64,000 nt of DNA from an uncultured Clostridia bacterium (GTDB lineage Bacteria > Bacillota > Clostridia > TANB77 > CAG-508). The notes under the pieces were generated by a model. It was not told the origin of the DNA. It did not search any database and was given only the letters and a program-made list of their open reading frames with translations. Below are positions 47,205-56,089 of the stretch, piece after piece (within the stretch, counting starts at the first letter, position 1; every line of letters starts with the position of its first letter). The position numbers and the translations under genes were made by a program. The stretch lies in NCBI GenBank assembly GCA_944390345.1, contig CALXPP010000004.1:25071-89070 (forward strand), given 5' to 3'.

Positions 47205-48347
47205 TTAAACAAATTCTTCAAATACTATATTTGCTAAATCTAATCCCCTTTTGGTTAATCTTATGTTGTCTAAATCTACTTCTATTAAATCCAGTTTTTG
47301 AAGTTTACTAATTTCAAATCTAAAATAAAATAATGGATTTAATTCAAACTTTCTTTGAAATTCTGAAATTGAAACTCCTTCAATCTTTCTAAGTCCAAGC
47401 ATCATATACTCTTTTGCTATGTTTTCCTTAGTTCTGTTCTTTTCTTCTATAATTCTATTTTCTTCTAAATTTCCTTTTTTTATATTTTCTATATATTTAT
47501 TTAGATTATCTATATTGCAAAAACGCTTTTCTTCCAAATAAGAGTGTGCTGCTATTCCAAAGCCCAAATATTCTTTTTGAGACCAGCAATTTTGGTTGTG
47601 TTTTGATTCGTAACCTTTTTTTGAATAATTAGAAATCTCATAATGTATATATCCTGCTTCTTCAAAAGCTTCCTTACTTTTCCAATACATTTCTCTTTCT
47701 AATTCATCTTTTACTAAAGCTTCTTCACCTTTTTGAACTTTTGAAAAAAGTTCTGTATTTTCTTCTAATATTAAAGAATATATAGAAATATGCTCTGGAT
47801 TTAAATTTATTATTTTTCTTACGCTTTGCATTAAGTTTTCCAAAGTTTGCTCTGGCAAAGCAAGCATTAAATCTACATTTATATTTTCGAAACCTGTTTT
47901 TCTTGCTAGTATATAAGTATCTAAAAAATCTTGATAATTGTGAATTCTTCCTATCTTTTTTAATAAGTAATCGTTTGTAGATTGAAGTCCTATGCTTAGC
48001 CTATTTATTCCCATCATCCTATAAGCTTCTAGTTTACTTTTATTTATTGTACCTGGGTTTATTTCTATAGTAATTTCTACTTCTGGTTTTATTTCCCATT
48101 TTTTATAGATTGCTTGTAATATTTCTTTTATATATTTTTCATCTATAAATGAAGGGGTTCCTCCTCCAATATAAATTGTACTTACTATATAATTGCTATT
48201 ATTTTTAGTCAATTGTATTTCTTTAATTAAAGCTTCTATATATTCTTTTTTTATATTTTCATTTATGTTTTCAAAAGATTTAAAATCACAATAACTACAT
48301 TTTTTTTTGCAGAATGGTATGTGTATATATATTCCTAATTCTTCCAT
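47205..48347 (-). CDS. hemW: Radical SAM heme chaperone HemW
   Basis: HemN-like protein that carries heme for insertion rather than oxidising coproporphyrinogen. 380 residues. The radical SAM cluster motif is CKKKCSYCDFKSF (CxxxCxxC), with IYIGGGTPSF and the C-terminal HemW winged-helix domain (KEYMMLGLRKIEGVSISEF). Most HemN-like sequences of this length with this end are HemW. AGGGG precedes the ATG. It lies 100 bases after whiA. Confidence 0.92.
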   Translation of the reverse strand: MEELGIYIHIPFCKKKCSYCDFKSFENINENIKKEYIEALIKEIQLTKNNSNYIVSTIYIGGGTPSFIDEKYIKEILQAIYKKWEIKPEVEITIEINPGTINKSKLEAYRMMGINRLSIGLQSTNDYLLKKIGRIHNYQDFLDTYILARKTGFENINVDLMLALPEQTLENLMQSVRKIINLNPEHISIYSLILEENTELFSKVQKGEEALVKDELEREMYWKSKEAFEEAGYIHYEISNYSKKGYESKHNQNCWSQKEYLGFGIAAHSYLEEKRFCNIDNLNKYIENIKKGNLEENRIIEEKNRTKENIAKEYMMLGLRKIEGVSISEFQRKFELNPLFYFRFEISKLQKLDLIEVDLDNIRLTKRGLDLANIVFEEFV

Positions 48348-48448
48348 ATTACTTATCCCCTATAAAATTTATTTTCTTTGATTTGTTTAATATATTTATT
48401 AAATGTTTATTTAGTATATTTATTTTCAATTTCTTAGGTTTACTTAAT

Positions 48449-49303
48449 TTATTTTCTTAGTTCTTCTGCAAATTCGTGAATTTTTTTTAGTCTATGGTTT
48501 ACTCCAGACTTTCCTATTGGAACTATAAGTTTTTCTCCAAGCTCTTTTAATGTACATTCTGGATTTTCTAGTCTTGCTAAAGCTACATCTCTCAGTTCTT
48601 CTGGTAACTCTTCAAATTTATTTTTACTTTGTATAAGCTTAATATCGTTTATTTGATCTACTGCTGCATTAACTGTTTTATTTATATTTGCAGTTTCACA
48701 ATTTACTAGTCTATTTACATTATTTTTCATTTCTCTCATTATACGAATTTCTTCAAATTTTAATACTGCTTTATTTGCTCCTATTAAAGCGAGAAATTTT
48801 GAAATTTCTTCTGCTTCTTTTAAATATAAGATATATTTACTTTTGCTTTCTAATTGTTTTAAATTTATTCCAAAATTTTTACAAATATTTATTATGTAAT
48901 TTACATTTTCTTTAATTTTAAATAGTATTTCTAAATGATATTTCTTTTCTGGATTATTTATTGAACCAGCACCTAAAAAAGCTCCTTTTACAATTGCTTT
49001 TAAAATTTCCTCTTCTTTTGAAAAAATATGATTAAAATAATCTTTTAATTTATCGTTTATTTCTATAGTTGCCACATAACATTTGCCTTTAATTGTTGGT
49101 TCATATTCTATATCTAAATTAAATAAAATTTTATATAAAGCTTCTATATTAAACTCATTTTCTGTAACAAATTCAATAGCAGTTTCCTTTTTAGTAGTGT
49201 TTCCTGTTAATATATAGCCTAATAACTCCGCTTCTAGTACTTTTTTTGATTTATAGTTTATTAATTTACTTACTTCTTCTTTTACTTCATACGAAAAAGA
49301 CAT
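48449..49303 (-). CDS. whiA: DNA-binding protein WhiA
   Basis: Sporulation and cell-division regulator. 284 residues: LAGLIDADG-like N-terminal part (KGAFLGAGSINNPEKKYHLE) and a C-terminal helix-turn-helix (TLKELGEKLIVPIGKSGVNHR), with the SVNR-like NNVNRLVNCETANINKT. Usual WhiA start and length. AGAGGA precedes the ATG. Confidence 0.92.
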   Translation of the reverse strand: MSFSYEVKEEVSKLINYKSKKVLEAELLGYILTGNTTKKETAIEFVTENEFNIEALYKILFNLDIEYEPTIKGKCYVATIEINDKLKDYFNHIFSKEEEILKAIVKGAFLGAGSINNPEKKYHLEILFKIKENVNYIINICKNFGINLKQLESKSKYILYLKEAEEISKFLALIGANKAVLKFEEIRIMREMKNNVNRLVNCETANINKTVNAAVDQINDIKLIQSKNKFEELPEELRDVALARLENPECTLKELGEKLIVPIGKSGVNHRLKKIHEFAEELRK

Positions 49304-49345
49304 AATTTTTATTTTTCCTCTTATATTTAGGCTTTAAATCTAAAC

Positions 49346-50182
49346 CTATGAACTTTTTGCAATAATTACTCTATCATTTCCTGAAAAGTCTTTAATTGTT
49401 GAAATTTCCATAAAATTATTTTCTAAAAGAATCTTAGTAACTAATGTTTTTTGGTTATACCCTATTTCTAAAGCTAAATATCCATTTATTTTCAAAAAAC
49501 TTATTGCTTGTTTTGCAATTTCTCTATAAAAATATAATCCATCTATTCCACCATCTAATGCAAGCTTTGGTTCCTTTTTTACTTCCTCTGATAAAGTTTC
49601 TATAGTTTTAGTTTCTATATAAGGTGGATTTGAAACAATTATATCGAATTTGTTTTCTTTAGGTATATTCTCAAACAAATTTCCTTGTATAAATTTTACT
49701 TCTGCCTTATTTAATTTTGAATTTTTTTCTGCTATCTCCAAAGCTTTTTTACTTATATCTGTAGCTACAATTTCTGCATTAGTTTCTTTTGAGAGTGCTA
49801 TCCCTATTGCTCCACTACCTGTGCACAAATCTAAAATACTTGAAGCATCTACTGTCCTTGCCAATTTCACAACTTCTTCTACAAGCACTTCTGTATCTGC
49901 TCTTGGAATTAAAACATTTTCATCTACATAAAGCTCACAATTTCTAAAAAATTGCTTATGTGTTATATGTTGAAGTGGATGTCCAGATTTTAGTTTTTCT
50001 AAATATTCTAGAAAAATTTCTTCTTGCTCCTTAGATAAACTCTCCTTATTGTTTATTATTAAATACTCCTTTGGTTTATCTAAAATATAGCAAAGCAATA
50101 ATCTGGTTTTTAATAAAGCGTCTTCTATATTTTCTTTTTTTAAATTTTCTTTCCCTAAATTAATAGCTTCTTCTATTCTCAT
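49346..50182 (-). CDS. prmC: Release factor glutamine methyltransferase
   Basis: Methylates the GGQ glutamine of peptide release factors. 278 residues: SAM motif I in ILDLCTGSGAIGIAL, catalytic NPPY in DIIVSNPPYIETK, and the N-terminal helical domain with HPLQHITHKQFF and VLIPRADTEVLVEE. It lies 42 bases upstream of whiA. The ribosome binding site is weak. Confidence 0.95.
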   Translation of the reverse strand: MRIEEAINLGKENLKKENIEDALLKTRLLLCYILDKPKEYLIINNKESLSKEQEEIFLEYLEKLKSGHPLQHITHKQFFRNCELYVDENVLIPRADTEVLVEEVVKLARTVDASSILDLCTGSGAIGIALSKETNAEIVATDISKKALEIAEKNSKLNKAEVKFIQGNLFENIPKENKFDIIVSNPPYIETKTIETLSEEVKKEPKLALDGGIDGLYFYREIAKQAISFLKINGYLALEIGYNQKTLVTKILLENNFMEISTIKDFSGNDRVIIAKSS

Positions 50183-50277
50183 TTCTATTCATTCTCTAAA
50201 TAAATTTCATTTTTATTATAATTACTTTTTGCTTAAATTTCAACTAATTTCTTATTTTTTTCTTATAAAAATAAAAA

Positions 50278-50482
50278 CCCCCACGTCTAAGCCGTAAGAT
50301 GAAGATTTTTTATGGACCTGTATATATACAGGTGGGTGTCCTCCTAAATACTTCTGGGTTTCTTACATAAATGCAAGCATACACGCCATATTCAGAGTCC
50401 AGACTCCCTTATCCAAACTTGTAGGTTCTAAAAAATCAGTTCTACACGCACTACGCAGGGAAGATTATAAACTTCTTAACTT
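50278..50482 (-). ncRNA. ssrS: Probable 6S RNA
   Basis: A promoter-driven, GC-richer stretch of about 190-205 nt with no ORF. Its two ends pair (CCCTGCG with CGTGGGG) as in the 6S closing stem, enclosing a long imperfect hairpin. The inner parts ACAAGTTTGGATAAGGGAG, GAAACCCAGAA and AGGAGGACACCCACCTG resemble my memory of clostridial 6S. A T-rich tract follows the 3' end. 6S RNA mimics an open promoter and binds the housekeeping RNA polymerase. Assigned from the fold and length; a covariance search would settle it. Confidence 0.65.
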
Positions 50483-50488
50483 GAATTT

Positions 50489-50517
50489 ATTATACAGTCT
50501 TTCTTATATTTTGGCAA
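50489..50517 (-). promoter_or_regulatory. Promoter of the probable 6S RNA
   Basis: TTGCCA, 17 bases, TATAAT with an extended TG, about 7 bases upstream of the predicted RNA start near 50482. Confidence 0.65.
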
Positions 50518-50686
50518 CTCAAGTTTTTTTTAAATTTATCTACTTTATTTAAATTTTCTTCTTTTAGCTTTATTATTAGCGCAATTTACTTATTTATTCT
50601 TGTTTTTTAAAATTTGTATTAAACTTAGATTTTTGGTATAATAGTAGTTAGATGTTAAATTTTTAGAGTTTATTTTAAAAAATTTT

Positions 50687-51571
50687 TTAAAAATTTGGAA
50701 CATATTGCTCTTCGTTTTCTTCTACATATTGCATATATCCATTTTTTAAGCCTATTTTATAAACAAAATCTTCTATTTCTTTATATTCGTTTTCATATAA
50801 TTTTCTATTTATATCTTTTCTTTCTTTTGCTTTATAAGTTGGAAAATATTGTGCCATTATACTACAATATGTATCTATTCCTAAATTTGTTTTTATCCAT
50901 TTTAAAACACTTTTTGTATTTTGCAAATGTTCAGGCAATACTAAATGCCTTACTATAAGACCTCTTCTTATAATTCCTTCTTCATCGAATATTGGGCTTC
51001 CCACTTGTTTTTTCATTTCTAATATAGCTTTTATAGCTATTTCAAAATAGTTATCTACTCTAGATAAATCTTTCCCAAGCTCATTATAAAAATATTTTAA
51101 ATCTGGTAAATATACATCTACATATCCATTTAACATTTTTATAGTTTCTATACTTTCATAACCACTAGAATTATAAACAATTGGTATCTTTAATCCTTTT
51201 TTTCTTGCTATATCTATTGCAGATATAATTTGTGGTACAAAACTAAATGCTGTAACTAAATTAATATTATTTGCATTCCTATTTTGTAATTCTAGCATTT
51301 TCTCTGCTAGCATTTCTACACTAATTTCTTCTCCTTGTCTTTCTTGGCTAATTTTATAATTTTGACAATACAAGCAATTTAAATTGCAACCAGAAAAAAA
51401 TATTGCTCCAGAACCATTTTTTCCACTAATACATGGTTCCTCATAATAATGTAAATCACATAAAGCAATTTTAGGTAAAACTTTCATACCACAAAAGCCA
51501 ATTTTTTCGTATCTATTTACTTTACAATTTCTAGGACATAAATTACATTTTTTTAATATATCTTCTTTCAT
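50687..51571 (-). CDS. Radical SAM protein, PflX/COG1313-like
   Basis: 294 residues. An N-terminal Cys-rich part (CNLCPRNCKVNR and GFCGM) is followed by the radical SAM motif FFSGCNLNCLYCQNYKIS (CxxxCxxC), VYNSSGYES and YLPDLKY. This is the pyruvate-formate-lyase-activating-like family whose substrate is unknown. It starts 8 bases after the stop of a 53-residue gene and is probably coupled to it. Confidence 0.85.
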   Translation of the reverse strand: MKEDILKKCNLCPRNCKVNRYEKIGFCGMKVLPKIALCDLHYYEEPCISGKNGSGAIFFSGCNLNCLYCQNYKISQERQGEEISVEMLAEKMLELQNRNANNINLVTAFSFVPQIISAIDIARKKGLKIPIVYNSSGYESIETIKMLNGYVDVYLPDLKYFYNELGKDLSRVDNYFEIAIKAILEMKKQVGSPIFDEEGIIRRGLIVRHLVLPEHLQNTKSVLKWIKTNLGIDTYCSIMAQYFPTYKAKERKDINRKLYENEYKEIEDFVYKIGLKNGYMQYVEENEEQYVPNF

Positions 51572-51578
51572 TTTTGAC

Positions 51579-51740
51579 TCAGACCTCTAAAATTACTAAT
51601 CCACTTTCTAATTTTATTTCTTTATAATTTAAGTTTTTAATTTCCTCTGGTGCATCTTCTACCATCCCAGAATAAATTAATTCTCCATTTCTATTCACTT
51701 GCAAATTACATCTTCTCATATCTTTTATTTTTCCATACAT
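51579..51740 (-). CDS. Small unknown protein, 53 residues, upstream of the radical SAM gene
   Basis: ATG 51740 with AGAGGTA upstream encodes MYGKIKDMRRCNLQVNRNG, continuing GELIYSGMVEDAPEE and ending in LVILEV. One cysteine, mixed charge, likely a small beta-rich domain. It ends 7 bases before the radical SAM gene, so a coupled pair is likely; it could be a peptide partner or substrate of that enzyme, which is speculation. No family recognised. Confidence 0.55.
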   Translation of the reverse strand: MYGKIKDMRRCNLQVNRNGELIYSGMVEDAPEEIKNLNYKEIKLESGLVILEV

Positions 51741-51917
51741 TATAAATTACCTCTAAACTTTTATTTTTATGCGATTTTATCACTTTCTATTTTTTTAGTC
51801 AAACTCTTTTTATAACCTACATTTATTTTTAAATTTATTTAAATTAAGTAATTTATCTATTCCTTCTTATCATATTTATTATCGAATTTAATAAACTAAT
51901 TTAAAGGAGGATAATAT

Positions 51918-52159
51918 ATGTTTAAAACTTATTTTAAAGCAATCACTATTCCTGTTGTAATAGGTCTATATTATTTTTTACTCTTAAGTGGAGATTATTT
52001 GCTTTCTTTTGGCTAATATTACTTTTAGCTTTAATATTAATTATGATAGATAATTTTTATGGCAAAAATAGAATTTCTGGTCTTATTCAAATACCATATC
52101 TACTATGGACTATATTTGCAGGATATTTAAATTTATCTATATACTTATTAAACAAATAA
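51918..52159 (+). pseudogene. TspO/MBR remnant with internal deletion and frame change
   Basis: AAAGGAGG precedes ATG 51918. The first frame reads MFKTYFKAITIPVVIGLYYF and stops at 52014..52016. Another frame continues as KWRLFAFFWLILLLALILIM and ends GLIQIPYLLWTIFAGYLNLS. That end is the TspO signature IPYLLW-x2-FA-x2-LN. The middle TspO helices are missing, so this is a decayed gene. No CGG lies at the break, so it is unlike the frameshift sites described above. A bidirectional terminator follows. Confidence 0.75.
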
Positions 52160-52190
52160 GAATAAAGGGGGGTTCTCCCTTTATTCTTTT
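52158..52190. terminator. Terminator between the tspO remnant and sigK
   Basis: AGAATAAAGGG and CCCTTTATTCT pair with a short loop and a T run. The hairpin overlaps the last codons of sigK. Confidence 0.7.
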
Positions 52191-52879
52191 ATTTCTTTTG
52201 CTAATTTTCCTATGGCCTTTGTTTCTATTCTAGACACATAAGATCTACTAATATCTAGCATTTCAGCAATTTCTTTTTGAGTCTTTGGCTTATCTCCTAA
52301 CAATCCAAATCTTAATTCTATAATTGTTTTTTCTCTTTGTTTTAAAACTGTTTTCATTTTTTGATACAATTTTTTAACTTTCATTTTTAAATCAACTTCA
52401 TCTTCTACATTTTTTTCATCTACTTCTATTATTTCTTGAAGTGTAACTACATTATCATCTTTATCTTTTCCTACTGGCTCATTTAAAAATACTTCTGAAT
52501 TTATTTTTTTACTACTTCTTAAAAACATAAGTATTTCGTTTTCTATACATCTTGCTGTATAAGTGGCTAGTTTTATATTTTTATCTGCATTAAAACTGTT
52601 TATACCTTTTATTAATCCTATTGTTCCTATAGATATTAAATCTTCTTGATCTATTTTAGTATTATTATATTTTTTAGCTATATGTGCTACTAATCTTAAA
52701 TTATGTTCGATTAAAATATTTCTAGCTTTCTCGTTTCCTTCTAGCATTTCTCTTAAGTATTTCTTTTCCTCTTCACTGCTAAGTGGTTCTGGAAATAAAT
52801 TACTGCTTTGTATATATCCAACTCCAAATATCATTTGATTTAAAAAATTAAAAAAAGTTTCTAAGGTAAAAATAAGCAT
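52181..52879 (-). CDS. sigK: Mother-cell sigma factor K precursor
   Basis: Late mother-cell sporulation sigma factor. 232 residues. A 20-residue hydrophobic pro-part (MLIFTLETFFNFLNQMIF) precedes the typical FPEPLSSEEEKKYLREM. Region 2 has NLRLVAHIAKKY and EDLISIGTIGLIKGI, region 4 KTQKEIAEMLDISRSYVSRIE. The gene is continuous with no skin element. GGGAGG precedes the ATG. It lies between the tspO remnant and recN. A hairpin in front (52893..52926) separates it from recN. Confidence 0.94.
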   Translation of the reverse strand: MLIFTLETFFNFLNQMIFGVGYIQSSNLFPEPLSSEEEKKYLREMLEGNEKARNILIEHNLRLVAHIAKKYNNTKIDQEDLISIGTIGLIKGINSFNADKNIKLATYTARCIENEILMFLRSSKKINSEVFLNEPVGKDKDDNVVTLQEIIEVDEKNVEDEVDLKMKVKKLYQKMKTVLKQREKTIIELRFGLLGDKPKTQKEIAEMLDISRSYVSRIETKAIGKLAKEIKE

Positions 52880-52892
52880 TTAATTCCTCCCT

Positions 52893-52926
52893 AAAAAACG
52901 AAGATGGAACTTCTTTTCAATCTTCG
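52893..52926 (-). terminator. Hairpin between recN and sigK
   Basis: CGAAGAT and ATCTTCG pair across a 14-base loop and are followed by T6, just 8 bases before the sigK ribosome binding site. It may end recN transcripts or attenuate sigK. Confidence 0.6.
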
Positions 52927-53003
52927 TATAATACTAAAATATATGATATTATTTTAAAAAAAGTGCCTGACCTAAAGAAAAAAATACCTTTTTTACTCTT
53001 AAA

Positions 53004-54644
53004 TTATACAACTAATTTCAGTTTTCTTTCTCGTAACTCTTTAGCATTATTTATAGATGCCTCTGTTATATCTCCACTTGAGATTCTAGCAATTTCCATT
53101 ATTACTTCATTTTCTGTAAGCAATTTAATTTTTGTCAATGTTTTATTATCTTTTACTTCTTTGCATATATAGTAATTATAGTCTCCTTTAGCTGCAATAC
53201 TAGCTTGATGTGTTACACAAATTACTTGATGATTTTTGGAAATTGCTTTCATTTTTTCTCCAGTGCTATTAGCTGCTACTCCACTTATTCCTGTATCTAT
53301 CTCATCAAAAATTAATACTGGTGTTTTATCTACATCTGCTAATACATTTTTTATTGCAAGCATTATTCTAGACATCTCTCCTCCAGATGCTATTTTTACA
53401 AGAGGCTTTGCTGTCTCACCTACATTAGTTTGAAGCATAAATTCTAACTTATCAATTCCATTTTTATTAAATTCGATATTTTCTTTTTCTAAAAATTTAA
53501 CGCTAAATTTTGCATTTTTCATTTCTAAATCTTCTAGTTCTTTATTTATCTGTGTTTCTAAAATATTTATATATTTTTCTCTAATACTATGCATTTTCTC
53601 TGCTAATATTTTCATTTCTGTTTCTAATTTTTTTTGCTTTTTCTTTAGCTCTAAAATATAAGTATCTAAATTCTCTATTTGTTCTATTTCTTCTATTTTT
53701 TTCTGTTTATAATCTAATATTTCTTCTATTGTATTTCCATATTTTCTTTTTAAACTATGAATTAAGTCCACTCTTTCTTCTATTTCTTTTTGCTCTTCTT
53801 CATCAAAATATATTTCTTCTCTATGCCCAGAAATATCTCTTGCTGCTTCTTGTAATTCATAATAGGCATTTTTTAGTTCTCCTACTAATATAGAATAATC
53901 CTCTTTATAACTTTCTATTTTTTCCATTGATCTTATTGCAATATTTAAATTTTCTATTACATTTTCACTAATTTGAAGTTCTGCTTCTTGTAAGTTATTT
54001 ACAATTTTCTCTGAAGAAATTATTAGTTTTCTTTTTTCTTCTATCTCTTCATCTTCTCCTACTTTCAAATTTGCAGAAGAAATTTCTTCAACTTCGTATT
54101 TTAATAAATCTAGTTTTCTTTGCTTTTCTTTATCATCTCCATAATTTTCGTTTAATAGCCTTTTTATTTTTAAATCTTCTTCATATAATTTTATATAATT
54201 ATTTTTAATTCCTAATATTTCTTCATTTGCAAAACCATCTAATAAATCTATGTGTGTACTACTATCTAAAATTGATTGATTTTCATTTTGTCCGTGAATG
54301 TCTATAATATTTTTCATAAATTCTTTTAGTTCACTTACTGTTACCATTCTTCCATTGATTTTACACAAATTTTTCCCTTTTAAATTCATTTCCCTAGATA
54401 CAATGACCGTATCTTCTTCAAAATTTCTATTTGGTAAATATAAGCTCATTTCTACATAGGAAAAATTTTCTCCTCTTCTAATCATTTCTTTAGAAAATCT
54501 GCCTCCAGAAATTATTTGCAAAGCATCTATAATTAGAGTTTTTCCTGCTCCAGTTTCTCCTGTTAATACATTAAGACCTTCATTTAAATTAATATTTATC
54601 TCATCTATAATTCCTATATTTTTTATATGTAAGCTAGTAATCAT
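53004..54644 (-). CDS. recN: DNA repair protein RecN
   Basis: SMC-like ATPase used in double-strand break repair. 546 residues: Walker A in GETGAGKTLI near residue 30, a coiled-coil middle (about 150-370), and the signature IASGGEMSRIMLA with Walker B VLIFDEIDTGISG near 450. GGAGG precedes the ATG. It is 100 bases upstream of sigK. Confidence 0.95.
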   Translation of the reverse strand: MITSLHIKNIGIIDEININLNEGLNVLTGETGAGKTLIIDALQIISGGRFSKEMIRRGENFSYVEMSLYLPNRNFEEDTVIVSREMNLKGKNLCKINGRMVTVSELKEFMKNIIDIHGQNENQSILDSSTHIDLLDGFANEEILGIKNNYIKLYEEDLKIKRLLNENYGDDKEKQRKLDLLKYEVEEISSANLKVGEDEEIEEKRKLIISSEKIVNNLQEAELQISENVIENLNIAIRSMEKIESYKEDYSILVGELKNAYYELQEAARDISGHREEIYFDEEEQKEIEERVDLIHSLKRKYGNTIEEILDYKQKKIEEIEQIENLDTYILELKKKQKKLETEMKILAEKMHSIREKYINILETQINKELEDLEMKNAKFSVKFLEKENIEFNKNGIDKLEFMLQTNVGETAKPLVKIASGGEMSRIMLAIKNVLADVDKTPVLIFDEIDTGISGVAANSTGEKMKAISKNHQVICVTHQASIAAKGDYNYYICKEVKDNKTLTKIKLLTENEVIMEIARISSGDITEASINNAKELRERKLKLVV

Positions 54645-54787
54645 TTTTTACCTCCATATGCGAATTTATGTTTGCTATATCTATTATATATAAAAACAGA
54701 TTTTTGTCAATACATTTGTTTTCTTTTTTATTTTTCACTTTTTATAAGAATTACATTTAATATTTTTCTTTACTAACTTTCTTAAAA

Positions 54788-54824
54788 AAATCCTAAATTA
54801 GATATACTAACTTAGGATTTTTCT
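54788..54824 (-). terminator. Terminator after rdgB
   Basis: AAAAATCCTAAGTTAG and its near-complement TTTAGGATTTTT flank a short loop. The hairpin overlaps the end of the rdgB reading frame. Confidence 0.7.
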
Positions 54825-55447
54825 TAAATATTTCTTTTTTTTAGTTCTTGTACAATTTTATTCATTGCTATATCTCTGTGATTATGTACTTTTCTAAACT
54901 CTTCTTCTTCCATATCACTCATTGGTTTATCAAACCCTATTGGAATAAATACCGGAGCATAAGTAAGTCCACCAAGTTTTCCTATATTTTTTGAAATTAT
55001 ACCTCTACACTCTCCTCTTGCAACAAGTTTTTCACCATTTGATAAAATTGCTGTTAATACTGTAATAAATTTGCAAGTTCTATCTTCTATTTTTTCGTAT
55101 TGCTTCATATTCTCTAACAGCTTTGTAATATTTTCCATTTGTGTTGCATTTTCTCCTGCATATCTAGCAGTGTAAACTCCTGGTTCTCCATTTAATTTAT
55201 CTACACAAAGTCCTGAATCATCTGTTAAAATCACCTTAGGATTTAAGTTGTTTTTATCGCAAAAAGATTTAATTGCTCTTGCCTTTATTTCTGAATTTTC
55301 CTCAAAGGTTTTTCCATCTTCTATTATTTCTTCGTTAAAATTAATATCTTTCAAAGATACTATATCTACATCAAAATTATTTAATTTTATTATTTTTTTC
55401 ATCTGTTCTACTTTTGCTAAATTTCCTGTTCCAAATAAAATCTTCAT
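54824..55447 (-). CDS. rdgB: XTP/dITP pyrophosphatase
   Basis: Removes non-canonical purine nucleotides (Ham1/RdgB family). 207 residues from the ATG at 55447, with AAAGGA 8 bases upstream. Motifs: FGTGNLAKVEQMK, ILTDDSGLCVDKLNGEPGVYTARYAGENA and SHR-like NHRDIAMNK. It lies 39 bases after the acetyltransferase gene. Confidence 0.94.
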   Translation of the reverse strand: MKILFGTGNLAKVEQMKKIIKLNNFDVDIVSLKDINFNEEIIEDGKTFEENSEIKARAIKSFCDKNNLNPKVILTDDSGLCVDKLNGEPGVYTARYAGENATQMENITKLLENMKQYEKIEDRTCKFITVLTAILSNGEKLVARGECRGIISKNIGKLGGLTYAPVFIPIGFDKPMSDMEEEEFRKVHNHRDIAMNKIVQELKKRNI

Positions 55448-55486
55448 ACCAAAAATCCTTTCAATCTTATTTTTATATTTCATTAA

Positions 55487-55957
55487 TTAAATTTCTTTCA
55501 TATAATATATTGAGTATTCTTTAAAACCGTTATTTAAATAACATTTTACTGCCGGCAAATTTTCTTCAAAAGCATTTAATTTTACATAATTGCAACCTTT
55601 TTTCTTCATTCTTGCCGAAAATTCTTCTATAAGCTCTTTTCCAATTCCTTTTCCTCTATAATTTTTATCTACTACTAATCTATCTAAATATGCTATTTTT
55701 TTATTATAAGCATTTTCTTCTTTTAATATATATCCATCTGCCATACCAATAACTTTTTTATCTAATACAGCTACAATAAACATTAATTTTTTACTTTTTA
55801 TATCTTTCAGTAGATGTTCTTTTGCTTTTTCTGTTTTATAGTAATCCTTATTCAAAATATCACTAATAATTGACTCTGTATCCCACAATTGACTTACTAA
55901 ATCTAATATTACATCAAAATCAGATATTTTTGCCTTTCTAAATTTTATATTTTCCAT
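55487..55957 (-). CDS. GNAT family N-acetyltransferase
   Basis: 156 residues from the ATG at 55957 (AAAGGA 9 bases upstream). GNAT fold: IAYLDRLVVDKNYRGKGIGKELIEE (acetyl-CoA loop RGKGIG) and NAFEENLPAVKCYLNNGF. Substrate unknown. In one group with rdgB. Confidence 0.88.
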   Translation of the reverse strand: MENIKFRKAKISDFDVILDLVSQLWDTESIISDILNKDYYKTEKAKEHLLKDIKSKKLMFIVAVLDKKVIGMADGYILKEENAYNKKIAYLDRLVVDKNYRGKGIGKELIEEFSARMKKKGCNYVKLNAFEENLPAVKCYLNNGFKEYSIYYMKEI

Positions 55958-56025
55958 CCTACATTTTCCTTTCAAAATATAAATTCATTTTTAACAATAT
56001 ATCATTTTTTTTAATAAAAGGCAAC

Positions 56026-56058
56026 AGAGCCAGTGGAACTCCACTAGCCCTGCTACTT
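56026..56058 (-). terminator. Terminator of the second foreign cassette
   Basis: Minus strand: GGGCTAGTGGA and TCCACTGGCTC pair closely with a short loop, then TTGCCTTTTATT. About 30 bases after the stop of the 56090..56890 gene. Confidence 0.7.
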
Positions 56059-56089
56059 TGAAACCGATTACATCATCAAGCTCAGCTTT

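Noticed and set aside
51918..52159. tspO break as another CGG frameshift
   Set aside because: No CGG is at the break and the central helices are missing, so it is an ordinary decayed gene.
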